Source: JAVJPJ01 sp040217295
Lineage (GTDB): Bacteria > Pseudomonadota > Alphaproteobacteria > Rhodobacterales > Rhodobacteraceae
Assembly (NCBI GenBank): GCA_964460185.1
Contig: CAYWTM010000054.1
Coordinates: 1 to 21,452 of the forward strand
Direction of reading: 5' to 3'
DNA: 21,452 nt
Of this stretch, positions 6,951 to 13,999 are shown one piece after another. Position 1 is the stretch's first letter; each line of letters starts with the position of its first letter. A program made the translations under genes and the position numbers. A model generated the notes under the pieces. The model saw only the letters and a program-made list of their open reading frames with translations. It was not told the DNA's origin and searched no databases.

Positions 6951-9431
6951 ATGACCGTTCTGCTGCGCTGGCTTGTCAGACTGGTCTCGGTCGCTGTGTT
7001 GCTGACCGTTATCGTCGTGCTGGCCGCATGGTGGATCGCGGGCCGGTCCATCCCTGATTACGACGCCGACTGGCAGGTCACCGGGATAAACGGCCCGATT
7101 GAAATCGTGCGAAACACGGCCGCGGTCCCACACATCTTCGGCGACACCGATGCGGATGTGTTCTACGGCCTTGGCTTCGCCCATGCCCAGGATCGCCTTT
7201 GGCAGATGCTGATCACGCGCCGCACGGCACAGGGGCGTCTGTCGGAACTGTTCGGCGACTCCACGATCCAGATCGACGACCTGTTGCGGCGGCTCGATAT
7301 CTACGGCCACGCCACCCGGTCCGTCGAGGCCCTGGACGCAGACACCGTTGCCGCCCTGGAGGCTTATTCCGCCGGCGTGAATGGCTGGTTGCGGCTGGTC
7401 GGAACCGAGGCCTTGGGCCGCGGCGCGCCGGAACTGTTCCTCTTCGAGCCCGAGATTTCCCCGTGGAGACCCGCCGACAGCGTGGCGGTGACCTTCATGA
7501 TGGCGCTGCAACTGGCCCAACACCACGAGGAAGAGGTGTTGCGCGCGCGCGCCTCTCTTGCCCTGCCCGAACCTGAACGCCTGCGCGACCTGATGCCCGA
7601 TGCACCGGGCCCCGGAACTGCGGAGCTGGCGGAGCTGCCCGCATACGAGACCCTTTTCGACGCGGTCCTGCCCCGGTTTGCCGACCTCGAAACCAGCCCG
7701 CGCCATCCGCTGCATCCCAATGTCCTTGGCCGCGGCCGCGGGGGGGCTTCGAACGTCTGGGCCGCCACGCCCGAGCGCGCGGCGGCGTCCGGGGCCTTGA
7801 TGGCCAATGATCCGCATCTGGGCCTGACCGCGCCGACGATCTGGTACCTGGCCCGGCTCGAACTGGAAAGCGGGGGCGTGATCGGGGCCACGATCCCGGG
7901 CATGCCGGCCATCCTTGCCGGGCGGTCCGATCGGCTGGCATGGGGTATCACCTCGGCCAATCTCGACGACATCGACCTCTATATCGAGGAACTGAACCCC
8001 GAAGACCCCGAGCAATACCGCACCCCCGATGGATGGGCCGAGTTCCGCACCGATCGCCGCGTGATCGAGGTGGCCGGCGGCGATCCGATCACCATCACCC
8101 GGCGCTGGACGGAAAACGGGCCGGTCATTCCCGGCGTGCATTTCAACTTTGGCGCGGTGACGCCACCGGGGCATGTGATGTCGATGGCGTGGACGGCGCT
8201 GATTGACGAAAACACGTCGATCCAGACCGGCATGCGCCTGATGCGGGCCGGCACGATCGAGGAAGGTCTGGCCGCAGGCGAGGATTTCGTGGCCCCGGCC
8301 CAGAACCTGATGCTCGCCAGCGCCGACGGACGCATCGCGATGCAGGTCGTCGGTCAAATGCCGTGGCGTCTGAACGCCCACCAGACCCAGGCGCGCATGC
8401 CGTCACCGGGCTGGATCGCCGACAATCGCTGGCAGGGTGTGACGCAATATTTCGCCAATCCCAGGTTCATCGACCCCGAGGGCGGCATCCTGGGCAACAC
8501 CAACAACAAGATGGTCGACCGCGATTTCCCATTGCACGTGTCCTTTTCATGGGGCGACACCCAGCGGATCACGCGGCTCAGGCGCCTGATGGAGGCGCGC
8601 GACGTCCACACCCGCGACAGCTTCATCGAGGCGCAGCTCGATACCGTGTCGGCGGCTGCGCGAAACATATTGCCGCTGGTGGCCCGCGATCTGTGGTTCA
8701 CCGGTGAAACCGCACCCGACGGCACGCCCGAGCGCCGACGCCAGCGTGCGCTTGCCCTGTTGGCGGAATGGAATGGCGAGATGAACGAACATCTGCCCGA
8801 ACCCCTGATCTTCGCCGCCTGGATGCGCGAGCTGCAGCAACGCCTGATCCGCGACGATATCGGCCCGCTGGCGGGCGCATTCGAGCAGGTGGAACCGATC
8901 TTCATCGAACGCGTGTTCCGCGATGTCGAAGGCGCGTCGATCTGGTGCGACGTGCGGCCCTCGACCGCTGACGAAACCTGCACCGACATCGCGCGCATCG
9001 CGCTGGATGACGCGCTCCAGTTCCTCGAGGAACGCTATGGCAACGACATCGAAAGCTGGCGTTGGGGGGCCGCCCACGAGGCGCAGCACGACCACCCGGT
9101 TCTGGGCGACACGCGCCTTTTCTCGTGGATCGTGAACATCCGCCAACCAACCTCGGGCGGGGATTTCACCTTGCAGCGCGGGGCCACGCCGGGGTCGATG
9201 CCCGACCCGTTCCTCAACACCCATGCGGCCGGCTATCGCGGTGTCTATGATTTCGCAGATCCCGACAGTTCGGTTTTCGTCATTGCCACGGGGCAATCGG
9301 GCAATCCGCTCAGCCGGCACTATGACGACCTGGGAGAGCTGTGGCGGCGCGGCGAATACATCCCCATGACGCTCGACCCCGACCTGGCCCGGGCGGGCAA
9401 TATCGGGGTCACCACGCTGACGCCCCGCTGA
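6951..9431 (+). CDS. Penicillin acylase-family Ntn hydrolase, membrane-anchored
   Basis: An 826-residue member of the penicillin G acylase/cephalosporin acylase/AHL acylase family, made as a precursor that cuts itself into alpha and beta chains. Residues about 8-30 form a signal anchor (LVSVAVLLTVIVVLAAWWIA), placing the enzyme in the periplasm. The alpha region has the usual FYGLGFAHAQDRLWQM signature near 71-86. The nucleophile is S267 in GGASNVWA, giving a beta chain of about 560 residues, and ANDPHL follows at about 283-288, as expected. The family hydrolyses amide bonds in beta-lactams, acyl-homoserine lactones or cyclic imides. Substrate cannot be chosen from sequence, though quorum-signal quenching is one possibility. 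No strong ribosome site is visible (AGGGTG lies about 13 bases upstream). Confidence 0.93.
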   Translation: MTVLLRWLVRLVSVAVLLTVIVVLAAWWIAGRSIPDYDADWQVTGINGPIEIVRNTAAVPHIFGDTDADVFYGLGFAHAQDRLWQMLITRRTAQGRLSELFGDSTIQIDDLLRRLDIYGHATRSVEALDADTVAALEAYSAGVNGWLRLVGTEALGRGAPELFLFEPEISPWRPADSVAVTFMMALQLAQHHEEEVLRARASLALPEPERLRDLMPDAPGPGTAELAELPAYETLFDAVLPRFADLETSPRHPLHPNVLGRGRGGASNVWAATPERAAASGALMANDPHLGLTAPTIWYLARLELESGGVIGATIPGMPAILAGRSDRLAWGITSANLDDIDLYIEELNPEDPEQYRTPDGWAEFRTDRRVIEVAGGDPITITRRWTENGPVIPGVHFNFGAVTPPGHVMSMAWTALIDENTSIQTGMRLMRAGTIEEGLAAGEDFVAPAQNLMLASADGRIAMQVVGQMPWRLNAHQTQARMPSPGWIADNRWQGVTQYFANPRFIDPEGGILGNTNNKMVDRDFPLHVSFSWGDTQRITRLRRLMEARDVHTRDSFIEAQLDTVSAAARNILPLVARDLWFTGETAPDGTPERRRQRALALLAEWNGEMNEHLPEPLIFAAWMRELQQRLIRDDIGPLAGAFEQVEPIFIERVFRDVEGASIWCDVRPSTADETCTDIARIALDDALQFLEERYGNDIESWRWGAAHEAQHDHPVLGDTRLFSWIVNIRQPTSGGDFTLQRGATPGSMPDPFLNTHAAGYRGVYDFADPDSSVFVIATGQSGNPLSRHYDDLGELWRRGEYIPMTLDPDLARAGNIGVTTLTPR

Positions 9432-9476
9432 GGGGCGATACAACACCGGCCACCGCACCGGCAAAAGCCGGGTTTT
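9421..9476 (+). terminator. Tandem hairpins after the acylase, weak terminator
   Basis: CGCCCC-GCTGA-GGGGCG at 9421-9437 puts the acylase stop codon in its loop. CCGGC-AAAA-GCCGG at 9458-9471 follows, with four Ts two bases later. The T-run is short, so termination may be partial. Confidence 0.4.
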
Positions 9477-9522
9477 CCGGGCGGCGCGCCTGCGCTAAGA
9501 CCCAAACACCCTGATCTAGCGG

Positions 9523-10410
9523 ATGCATCCCATGGCCCTGATCTATGACACCCCCGCCGACTGGACGGCCGCCTCGGCAAAACGACTGGCGGTCTTTGGC
9601 ATGTCGGGCCTGGGCAAGACGCGTCTGGCCCACATCCTGCGCCAGGGCGGGGAGTGGTATCACTATTCGATCGATTACCGCATCGGCACGGCCTATATGG
9701 GCGAACATATCGAGGACAACCTGAAACGGCAGGCGATGCAGGTGCCGTTCCTGTCGCATCTGCTGCGCACCGACTCGATCTACATCAAATCCAATATCTC
9801 CTTCGGCAACCTCGCGCCGCTTTCGACCTTTCTGGGCAAGCCCGGCGATCCGGCCATGGGCGGCCTGCCCTTTGACGAATACATGCGCAGGCAGGCCTTG
9901 CACCGCCGGGCCGAGATCAACGCCCTGCTCGACACGCCCGCCTTTATCGGGCGCGCGCGCGATCTGTACGGGTATCCCCATTTCATCTGCGACACCGGCG
10001 GGTCGATCTGCGAGGTCGTGGACCCCGCCGACCCAAAGGACGACGTGCTCAAGGCGCTGTCCGACACCTGCCTGATGGTCTGGATCGAAGGCCCCGAGAA
10101 CCACACCGAGGAACTGATCCGCCGCTTCGACCGCGACCCCAAGCCCATGTATTACAAGCCCGAATTCCTGCTGCCGCTGTGGCAGGGTTATCTTGAGCAG
10201 ACCGGCCAGACCGCGACCCAGGTCGATCCCGATGCCTTTGTGCGCTTTGCCTACGCGCACGCCATGGCCCACCGTGCGCCGCTTTACCGTGCCATGGCAG
10301 AGAATTGGGGCATCACCGTCACCGCGGCCGAGGTCGAGGCCGTGCGCGATGCGAAAGATGCCGAAGCCTTGATCGCCGCAGCCCTTGGCAGACGCGTCGC
10401 GACCGCCTAG
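9523..10410 (+). CDS. Uncharacterised P-loop ATPase/kinase-like protein
   Basis: A 295-residue soluble protein with a clear Walker A motif, GMSGLGKT, at residues 26-33 after a beta strand (RLAVF). The following segment, EWYHYSIDYRIGTAYM, looks like the substrate-binding region of small-molecule kinases. HFICDTGGSICEVV could be the Walker B strand, and the later RRFDRDPKPMYY is rich in arginines like a lid. It has no membrane segment or signal peptide. I recognise it as a conserved Rhodobacteraceae protein usually called 'ATPase', and the substrate is unknown. Either the ATG at 9523 or the one at 9532 (MALIYDT) could be the start; neither has a strong ribosome site. metA begins 35 bp after its stop, so the two are probably co-transcribed. 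Confidence 0.8.
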   Translation: MHPMALIYDTPADWTAASAKRLAVFGMSGLGKTRLAHILRQGGEWYHYSIDYRIGTAYMGEHIEDNLKRQAMQVPFLSHLLRTDSIYIKSNISFGNLAPLSTFLGKPGDPAMGGLPFDEYMRRQALHRRAEINALLDTPAFIGRARDLYGYPHFICDTGGSICEVVDPADPKDDVLKALSDTCLMVWIEGPENHTEELIRRFDRDPKPMYYKPEFLLPLWQGYLEQTGQTATQVDPDAFVRFAYAHAMAHRAPLYRAMAENWGITVTAAEVEAVRDAKDAEALIAAALGRRVATA

Positions 10411-10416
10411 GTCGCG
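10398..10416 (+). other. Hairpin spanning the ATPase stop codon upstream of metA
   Basis: CGCGACC-GCCTA-GGTCGCG is a perfect seven-base stem whose loop carries most of the TAG stop. It lies 29 bp before the metA ATG. It may modulate read-through or translation of metA. It lacks the layout of the SAM-II riboswitch often found before metA in alphaproteobacteria. Confidence 0.45.
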
Positions 10417-10445
10417 GCTCCCACACAGTAAAAGAGCGCCCTGAT

Positions 10446-11390
10446 ATGCCCATCAAGCTACCCACCACCCTGCCCGCCTTCGACGTGCTCAAGCACGAAG
10501 GCGTCATGGTCATGGGCGATCAGGCGGCCTCGTCCCAGGATATCCGCCCGCTCAGGATCGGGTTGCTGAACCTGATGCCCAAGAAGATCCAGACGGAAAC
10601 CCAGTTCGCCCGGTTGATCGGGGCCTCGCCGCTGCAGGTGGAACTGTCGCTGATCCGCATGTCCGAACACGAGACCAAGACCACCTCGGCCGAGCATATG
10701 GAAGAGTTCTACCGCCCCTTTGCCGACGTGCGCGCGAGTGACGAGAAATTCGACGGCCTGATCATCACCGGCGCGCCCATCGAACACCTTCCCTTCGAGG
10801 ACGTGACCTATTGGCCCGAACTTGAGCAGGTCTTTGACTGGACCCAGACCCACGTGCATTCGACCTTTGGCGTCTGCTGGGGCGGCATGGCGATGATCAA
10901 CCATTTCCACGGCGTGCAAAAACACATGCTGGATCACAAGGCCTTTGGCTGTTTCAGGCACACGGTCAAGGAACCGGCCTCGCCCTATCTGCGCGGGTTC
11001 TCGGACGATTTCGTGATCCCGGTCAGCCGCTGGACGGAGATGCGCGACGACGAAATCGCGGCCGCCGGCGGGTTGACGACCTTGATCCGCTCGGACGAGG
11101 TCGGGCCCTGCCTGGTCGAGGATCCGGGCCATCGCGCGCTCTATATCTTCAACCATTTCGAATATGACAGCGACACGCTGAAACAGGAATACGACCGCGA
11201 CGCCGCACAGGGCAGCGCGATCAAGGTGCCGGTGAACTACTACCCCGGCGACGATCCCGCGCGCGCGCCGCTCAACAGGTGGCGATCTCACGCGCATCTG
11301 CTGTATGGCAACTGGATTTCCGAAGTCTACCTGACCACGCCCTATGATATGGATCAGATCGGCCAGACCAGCACGGACCTGCGGGCATGA
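10446..11390 (+). CDS. metA: Homoserine O-acyltransferase MetA, predicted acetyl-CoA type
   Basis: First committed enzyme of methionine synthesis in the cytoplasm: it acylates the hydroxyl of homoserine. At 314 residues it is full length. The catalytic cysteine is C144 in FGVCWGG, and H237 and E239 in FNHFEYD complete the active site. The acyl-donor selecting position reads TGAPIE with E113, where E. coli MetA has glycine. Glutamate there is associated with acetyl-CoA use, as in Bacillus cereus, so O-acetylhomoserine is the likely product. The start at 10446 follows an AAGAG ribosome site. Its stop overlaps the start of the next gene (ATGA), indicating translational coupling. No SAM riboswitch was found in the 35-bp upstream spacer. 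Database names often say succinyltransferase. Confidence 0.96.
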   Translation: MPIKLPTTLPAFDVLKHEGVMVMGDQAASSQDIRPLRIGLLNLMPKKIQTETQFARLIGASPLQVELSLIRMSEHETKTTSAEHMEEFYRPFADVRASDEKFDGLIITGAPIEHLPFEDVTYWPELEQVFDWTQTHVHSTFGVCWGGMAMINHFHGVQKHMLDHKAFGCFRHTVKEPASPYLRGFSDDFVIPVSRWTEMRDDEIAAAGGLTTLIRSDEVGPCLVEDPGHRALYIFNHFEYDSDTLKQEYDRDAAQGSAIKVPVNYYPGDDPARAPLNRWRSHAHLLYGNWISEVYLTTPYDMDQIGQTSTDLRA

Positions 11391-12334
11391 AATTCCTGCT
11401 GGCGATGGGGCTCTTGCTGGCCCTGGCCTGGGGTGTGACCCTGTGGAAGGCCGGCCGGCACGAGGCGCAGGCGCGCAGCACCTATCCCCCGCTTGGGTCC
11501 TTCGTGACGGTGAATGGCGTTCGGGTTCATTACCTTCAGCAGGGCCAGGGCCCGGATGTGGTTCTGATCCATGGGGCCAGCGGCAATCTGCGCGATTTCA
11601 GCTTTGACCTGATGGATCGGCTCAGCGACCGGTACCGGGTGACAGCGTTTGACCGTCCCGGTCTTGGCTATTCCGACCGGCTGGACCGCGACGGCGCGAC
11701 GATCTTCGAACAGGCGGATCTGCTGGCGGATGCCGCTATGGCGCTGGGCATCGAAAATCCCGTCGTTCTGGGCCATTCCTACGGCGGGGCGGTGGCACTG
11801 GCCTGGGCCACACGCCATCGCGACGGCCCGGCGGCGCTGGTGCTGCTGGCGGCGGCATCCCACCCCTGGGACACCCCGCTCAGCACCTACTACAAGGTGT
11901 TGTCGCATCCCCTGGGGCAACGCCTTGCCGTGCCGGCCCTGACCGCATGGGTGCCCGATCACGTGGTCACCGACACCATCGACAGCATTTTCGCCCCGCA
12001 AGACAGCCCGGAGGGCTACGCCGAATACATCGGCGCGGGTCTGACCCTCCAGCGGAGCGCCTTGCGGGAAAATGCGTTGCAACGCGCCAGCATTCTCGAT
12101 GAGATCACCCGGATGCTGCCAGACTATGCCACGCTGGATCTGCCGGTCGAGATCCTGCACGGCACCGCCGACACCACGGTCTGGCTGTCGATCCACTCCG
12201 AGCCCCTGGCGCAGCAGATCGAGGGCGCGAACCTTGTGCGGATGGAGGGCGTGGGCCATTCCCCGCATCACGCGGAACCGCGCACGGTAACCAATGCCAT
12301 CGACCGCGCCGCCATACGCGCCGGATTGCGCTGA
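11387..12334 (+). CDS. Alpha/beta hydrolase with N-terminal membrane anchor
   Basis: A 315-residue alpha/beta-fold hydrolase. Residues 1-20 form a hydrophobic anchor (MKFLLAMGLLLALAWGVTLW), suggesting the catalytic part faces the periplasm or is tethered to the membrane. The oxyanion-hole motif is HGASGN (62-67), the nucleophile is S131 in GHSYGG, and the acid and base are D262 (HGTADTTV) and H291 (GVGHSPHH), so the triad is complete. Family members include esterases, haloperoxidase-like enzymes and lactonases; the substrate is unknown. The gene begins inside the metA stop codon (ATGA overlap), so it is translated with metA. It is not MetX, because the protein lacks MetX length and signatures. 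Confidence 0.88.
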   Translation: MKFLLAMGLLLALAWGVTLWKAGRHEAQARSTYPPLGSFVTVNGVRVHYLQQGQGPDVVLIHGASGNLRDFSFDLMDRLSDRYRVTAFDRPGLGYSDRLDRDGATIFEQADLLADAAMALGIENPVVLGHSYGGAVALAWATRHRDGPAALVLLAAASHPWDTPLSTYYKVLSHPLGQRLAVPALTAWVPDHVVTDTIDSIFAPQDSPEGYAEYIGAGLTLQRSALRENALQRASILDEITRMLPDYATLDLPVEILHGTADTTVWLSIHSEPLAQQIEGANLVRMEGVGHSPHHAEPRTVTNAIDRAAIRAGLR

Positions 12335-12385
12335 TCCCGCCGGATCCCTAATGTCAAAGCCTATAACATGTGAGGCAGGCAGATC

Positions 12386-13276
12386 ATGACCAAACCCTTT
12401 GACGGCGCGATCACCCGGTTCTTCGAGCAAGAGGCCCCCGAAACCGTGCGCGCGGCGATCCGCGCGGCCAAGAAGGACCGGATCCTTGACACCGGCTTTC
12501 CCTATGACCGCCGCATGGACAAGGACGCCTACGAGGACGACCTGGAGGCGCTGCAGATCGAACTGGTGAAATGCCACGCCTGGGTGCGCGACACGGGCCA
12601 GCGGATCGCCGTGGTGTTCGAAGGCCGCGACGCCGCCGGCAAGGGCGGTTCAATCAAGCGGGTGCGCGAGAATCTCAACCCGCGTGTGGCCGGTGTCGTG
12701 GCGCTGTCGAAACCGACCGATCGCGAGGCCGGACAATGGTATTTCCAACGCTACATCCACCATCTGCCGGCGGCGGGCGAAATCAAGCTGTTCGACCGCA
12801 GCTGGTACAATCGCGGCGTGGTCGAGCATGTGTTCGGCTTTTGCACCCCCGAACAACGGCAGGCCTTTTTCCTGCAGCTGCCCGATTTCGAACGGATGCT
12901 GGTCGAGGACGGGGTCAAGCTGACCAAGATCTGGCTGAATGTGGGCCGGGCCGAACAGTTGCGCCGCTTTCTGGACCGCGAGGGCGATCTTTTGAAGCAG
13001 TGGAAACTGAGCTGGATCGATGTGGAGGGGCTGAAGAAATGGGATGCCTATTCGCAGGCCATTTCCGAGACCCTGGCGCTGGGTCATACCGCGCACGCGC
13101 CCTGGACGGTGATCCGGTCCGATGACAAGCGCCGCGCCCGGCTGGCGGTGATCCGCGCGATCCTGGCGCATCTGGACTATGACGGGAAAGACGCCGATGT
13201 CGTGTCGACCCCCGATCCCGCGATCTGCGGCGGCCCCGAGATCTGGGCCGATCACGGCCATGGCGGGGAAAGCTGA
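12386..13276 (+). CDS. ppk2: Polyphosphate kinase 2, class I (polyP:NDP phosphotransferase)
   Basis: Cytoplasmic enzyme moving phosphate between polyphosphate and nucleotides, in practice often making GTP or ATP from the diphosphate. It is 296 residues, a single PPK2 domain. Walker A is GRDAAGKGG at 80-88, followed by KRVRENLNPR. The Walker B-like motif is FDRSWYNR at 136-143, and the lid region has LDREGDLLKQWKLS. One PPK2 domain of this length with an N-terminal helical extension is the class I layout. It starts 51 bp after the hydrolase, and tetR begins 5 bp after its stop. Phosphate- or stress-linked control is expected of the family, but no Pho box was recognised upstream. Confidence 0.94.
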   Translation: MTKPFDGAITRFFEQEAPETVRAAIRAAKKDRILDTGFPYDRRMDKDAYEDDLEALQIELVKCHAWVRDTGQRIAVVFEGRDAAGKGGSIKRVRENLNPRVAGVVALSKPTDREAGQWYFQRYIHHLPAAGEIKLFDRSWYNRGVVEHVFGFCTPEQRQAFFLQLPDFERMLVEDGVKLTKIWLNVGRAEQLRRFLDREGDLLKQWKLSWIDVEGLKKWDAYSQAISETLALGHTAHAPWTVIRSDDKRRARLAVIRAILAHLDYDGKDADVVSTPDPAICGGPEIWADHGHGGES

Positions 13277-13281
13277 GCCCG

Positions 13282-13899
13282 ATGCCCAAACGCGGCTACC
13301 ATCATGGCAATCTCAAACAGGCGCTGGTCGATGCGGCGCTGCGCCTGATCGAGGAAAAGGGCCCGACCGGGTTCACCTTGTCGGAGGCGGCCAAGAATGC
13401 AGGTGTGACGCCGGCGGCCGTATACAGGCATTTCGAGGGCCGCGAAGAGCTGATCGAGGAATGCGCGCGGCAAGGCCACGAGATCTTTGCCGACCTGATG
13501 GGGCTTGCCTATGACGACGGGAGGCCCTCGGCGCTGGCGGCCTTCGAGGCGACGGGGCGGGCCTACCTGGCGTTCGCGCGCAAGTATCCCGGTCACTACA
13601 TGGCGATGTTCGAATCCGGCACCTCGATGAATGCGACCCCGGAGCTGGCGGCGGCCGCCAACAGATCCCGGGCGGTTCTGGAACAGGCGGCCCTGGCTTT
13701 GTCGGAGCATATTCCGCCCGAAAAACGCCCGCCGCCCTCGATGTTCTCGGCCCATATCTGGGCGATGAGCCACGGGGTGGTGGAGCTGTTCGCGCGCGGA
13801 CGACCCGGCGCGAACACGCCATTTTCGCCCGAGGACCTGCTGGAGGCGGGGATCGGGATCTACCTGCGCGGACTGGGCCTGATCACGCCGGACAGCTGA
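13282..13899 (+). CDS. TetR/AcrR-family transcriptional regulator with WHG-type C-terminal domain
   Basis: A 205-residue DNA-binding repressor. The N-terminal helix-turn-helix spans about residues 11-57 (FTLSEAAKNAGVTPAAVYRH then FEGREEL). The ligand-binding half contains HIWAMSHGVVELF, the tryptophan-histidine-glycine pattern of the WHG C-terminal domain. The ligand is unknown. It lies 5 bp after ppk2, so the two are surely co-transcribed, and it may control its own operon. It converges on the indolepyruvate oxidoreductase gene 100 bp away, so control of that gene is not implied by position alone. Confidence 0.92.
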   Translation: MPKRGYHHGNLKQALVDAALRLIEEKGPTGFTLSEAAKNAGVTPAAVYRHFEGREELIEECARQGHEIFADLMGLAYDDGRPSALAAFEATGRAYLAFARKYPGHYMAMFESGTSMNATPELAAAANRSRAVLEQAALALSEHIPPEKRPPPSMFSAHIWAMSHGVVELFARGRPGANTPFSPEDLLEAGIGIYLRGLGLITPDS

Positions 13900-13912
13900 A
13901 ACAGGCATGGGA

Positions 13913-13970
13913 TCGCAGGCTTTGCCTGCGACCCGCCGGGGGCCTTGCCCCCGGACCCCCAGGATATTTG
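13913..13970. repeat. Double-hairpin intergenic repeat typical of Rhodobacteraceae, likely terminator
   Basis: TCGCAGGC-TTT-GCCTGCGA (13913-13931) and CCGGGGGC-CTT-GCCCCCGG (13936-13954) are eight-base perfect stems with three-base loops. They are followed by ACCCCCAGGATATTTG. The GGGGGCCTTGCCCCC block plus the GGATATTTG tail is a dispersed intergenic sequence I recognise from many Rhodobacteraceae genomes. It sits between the convergent stops of tetR and the indolepyruvate oxidoreductase, where a two-way terminator is expected. Confidence 0.75.
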
Positions 13971-13999
13971 GGAAACAGAGAAAGGGACGAACGGGCGCC

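Noticed and set aside
10398..10445. SAM-II or SAM/SAH riboswitch upstream of metA
   Set aside because: The hairpin loop is only five bases, too short for the pseudoknots of either class, and the typical A-rich strand is not in place.
11354..12577. A 407-codon minus-strand frame across the hydrolase and ppk2
   Set aside because: Antisense to two clear genes and crosses their spacer. Composition is that of a shadow frame.
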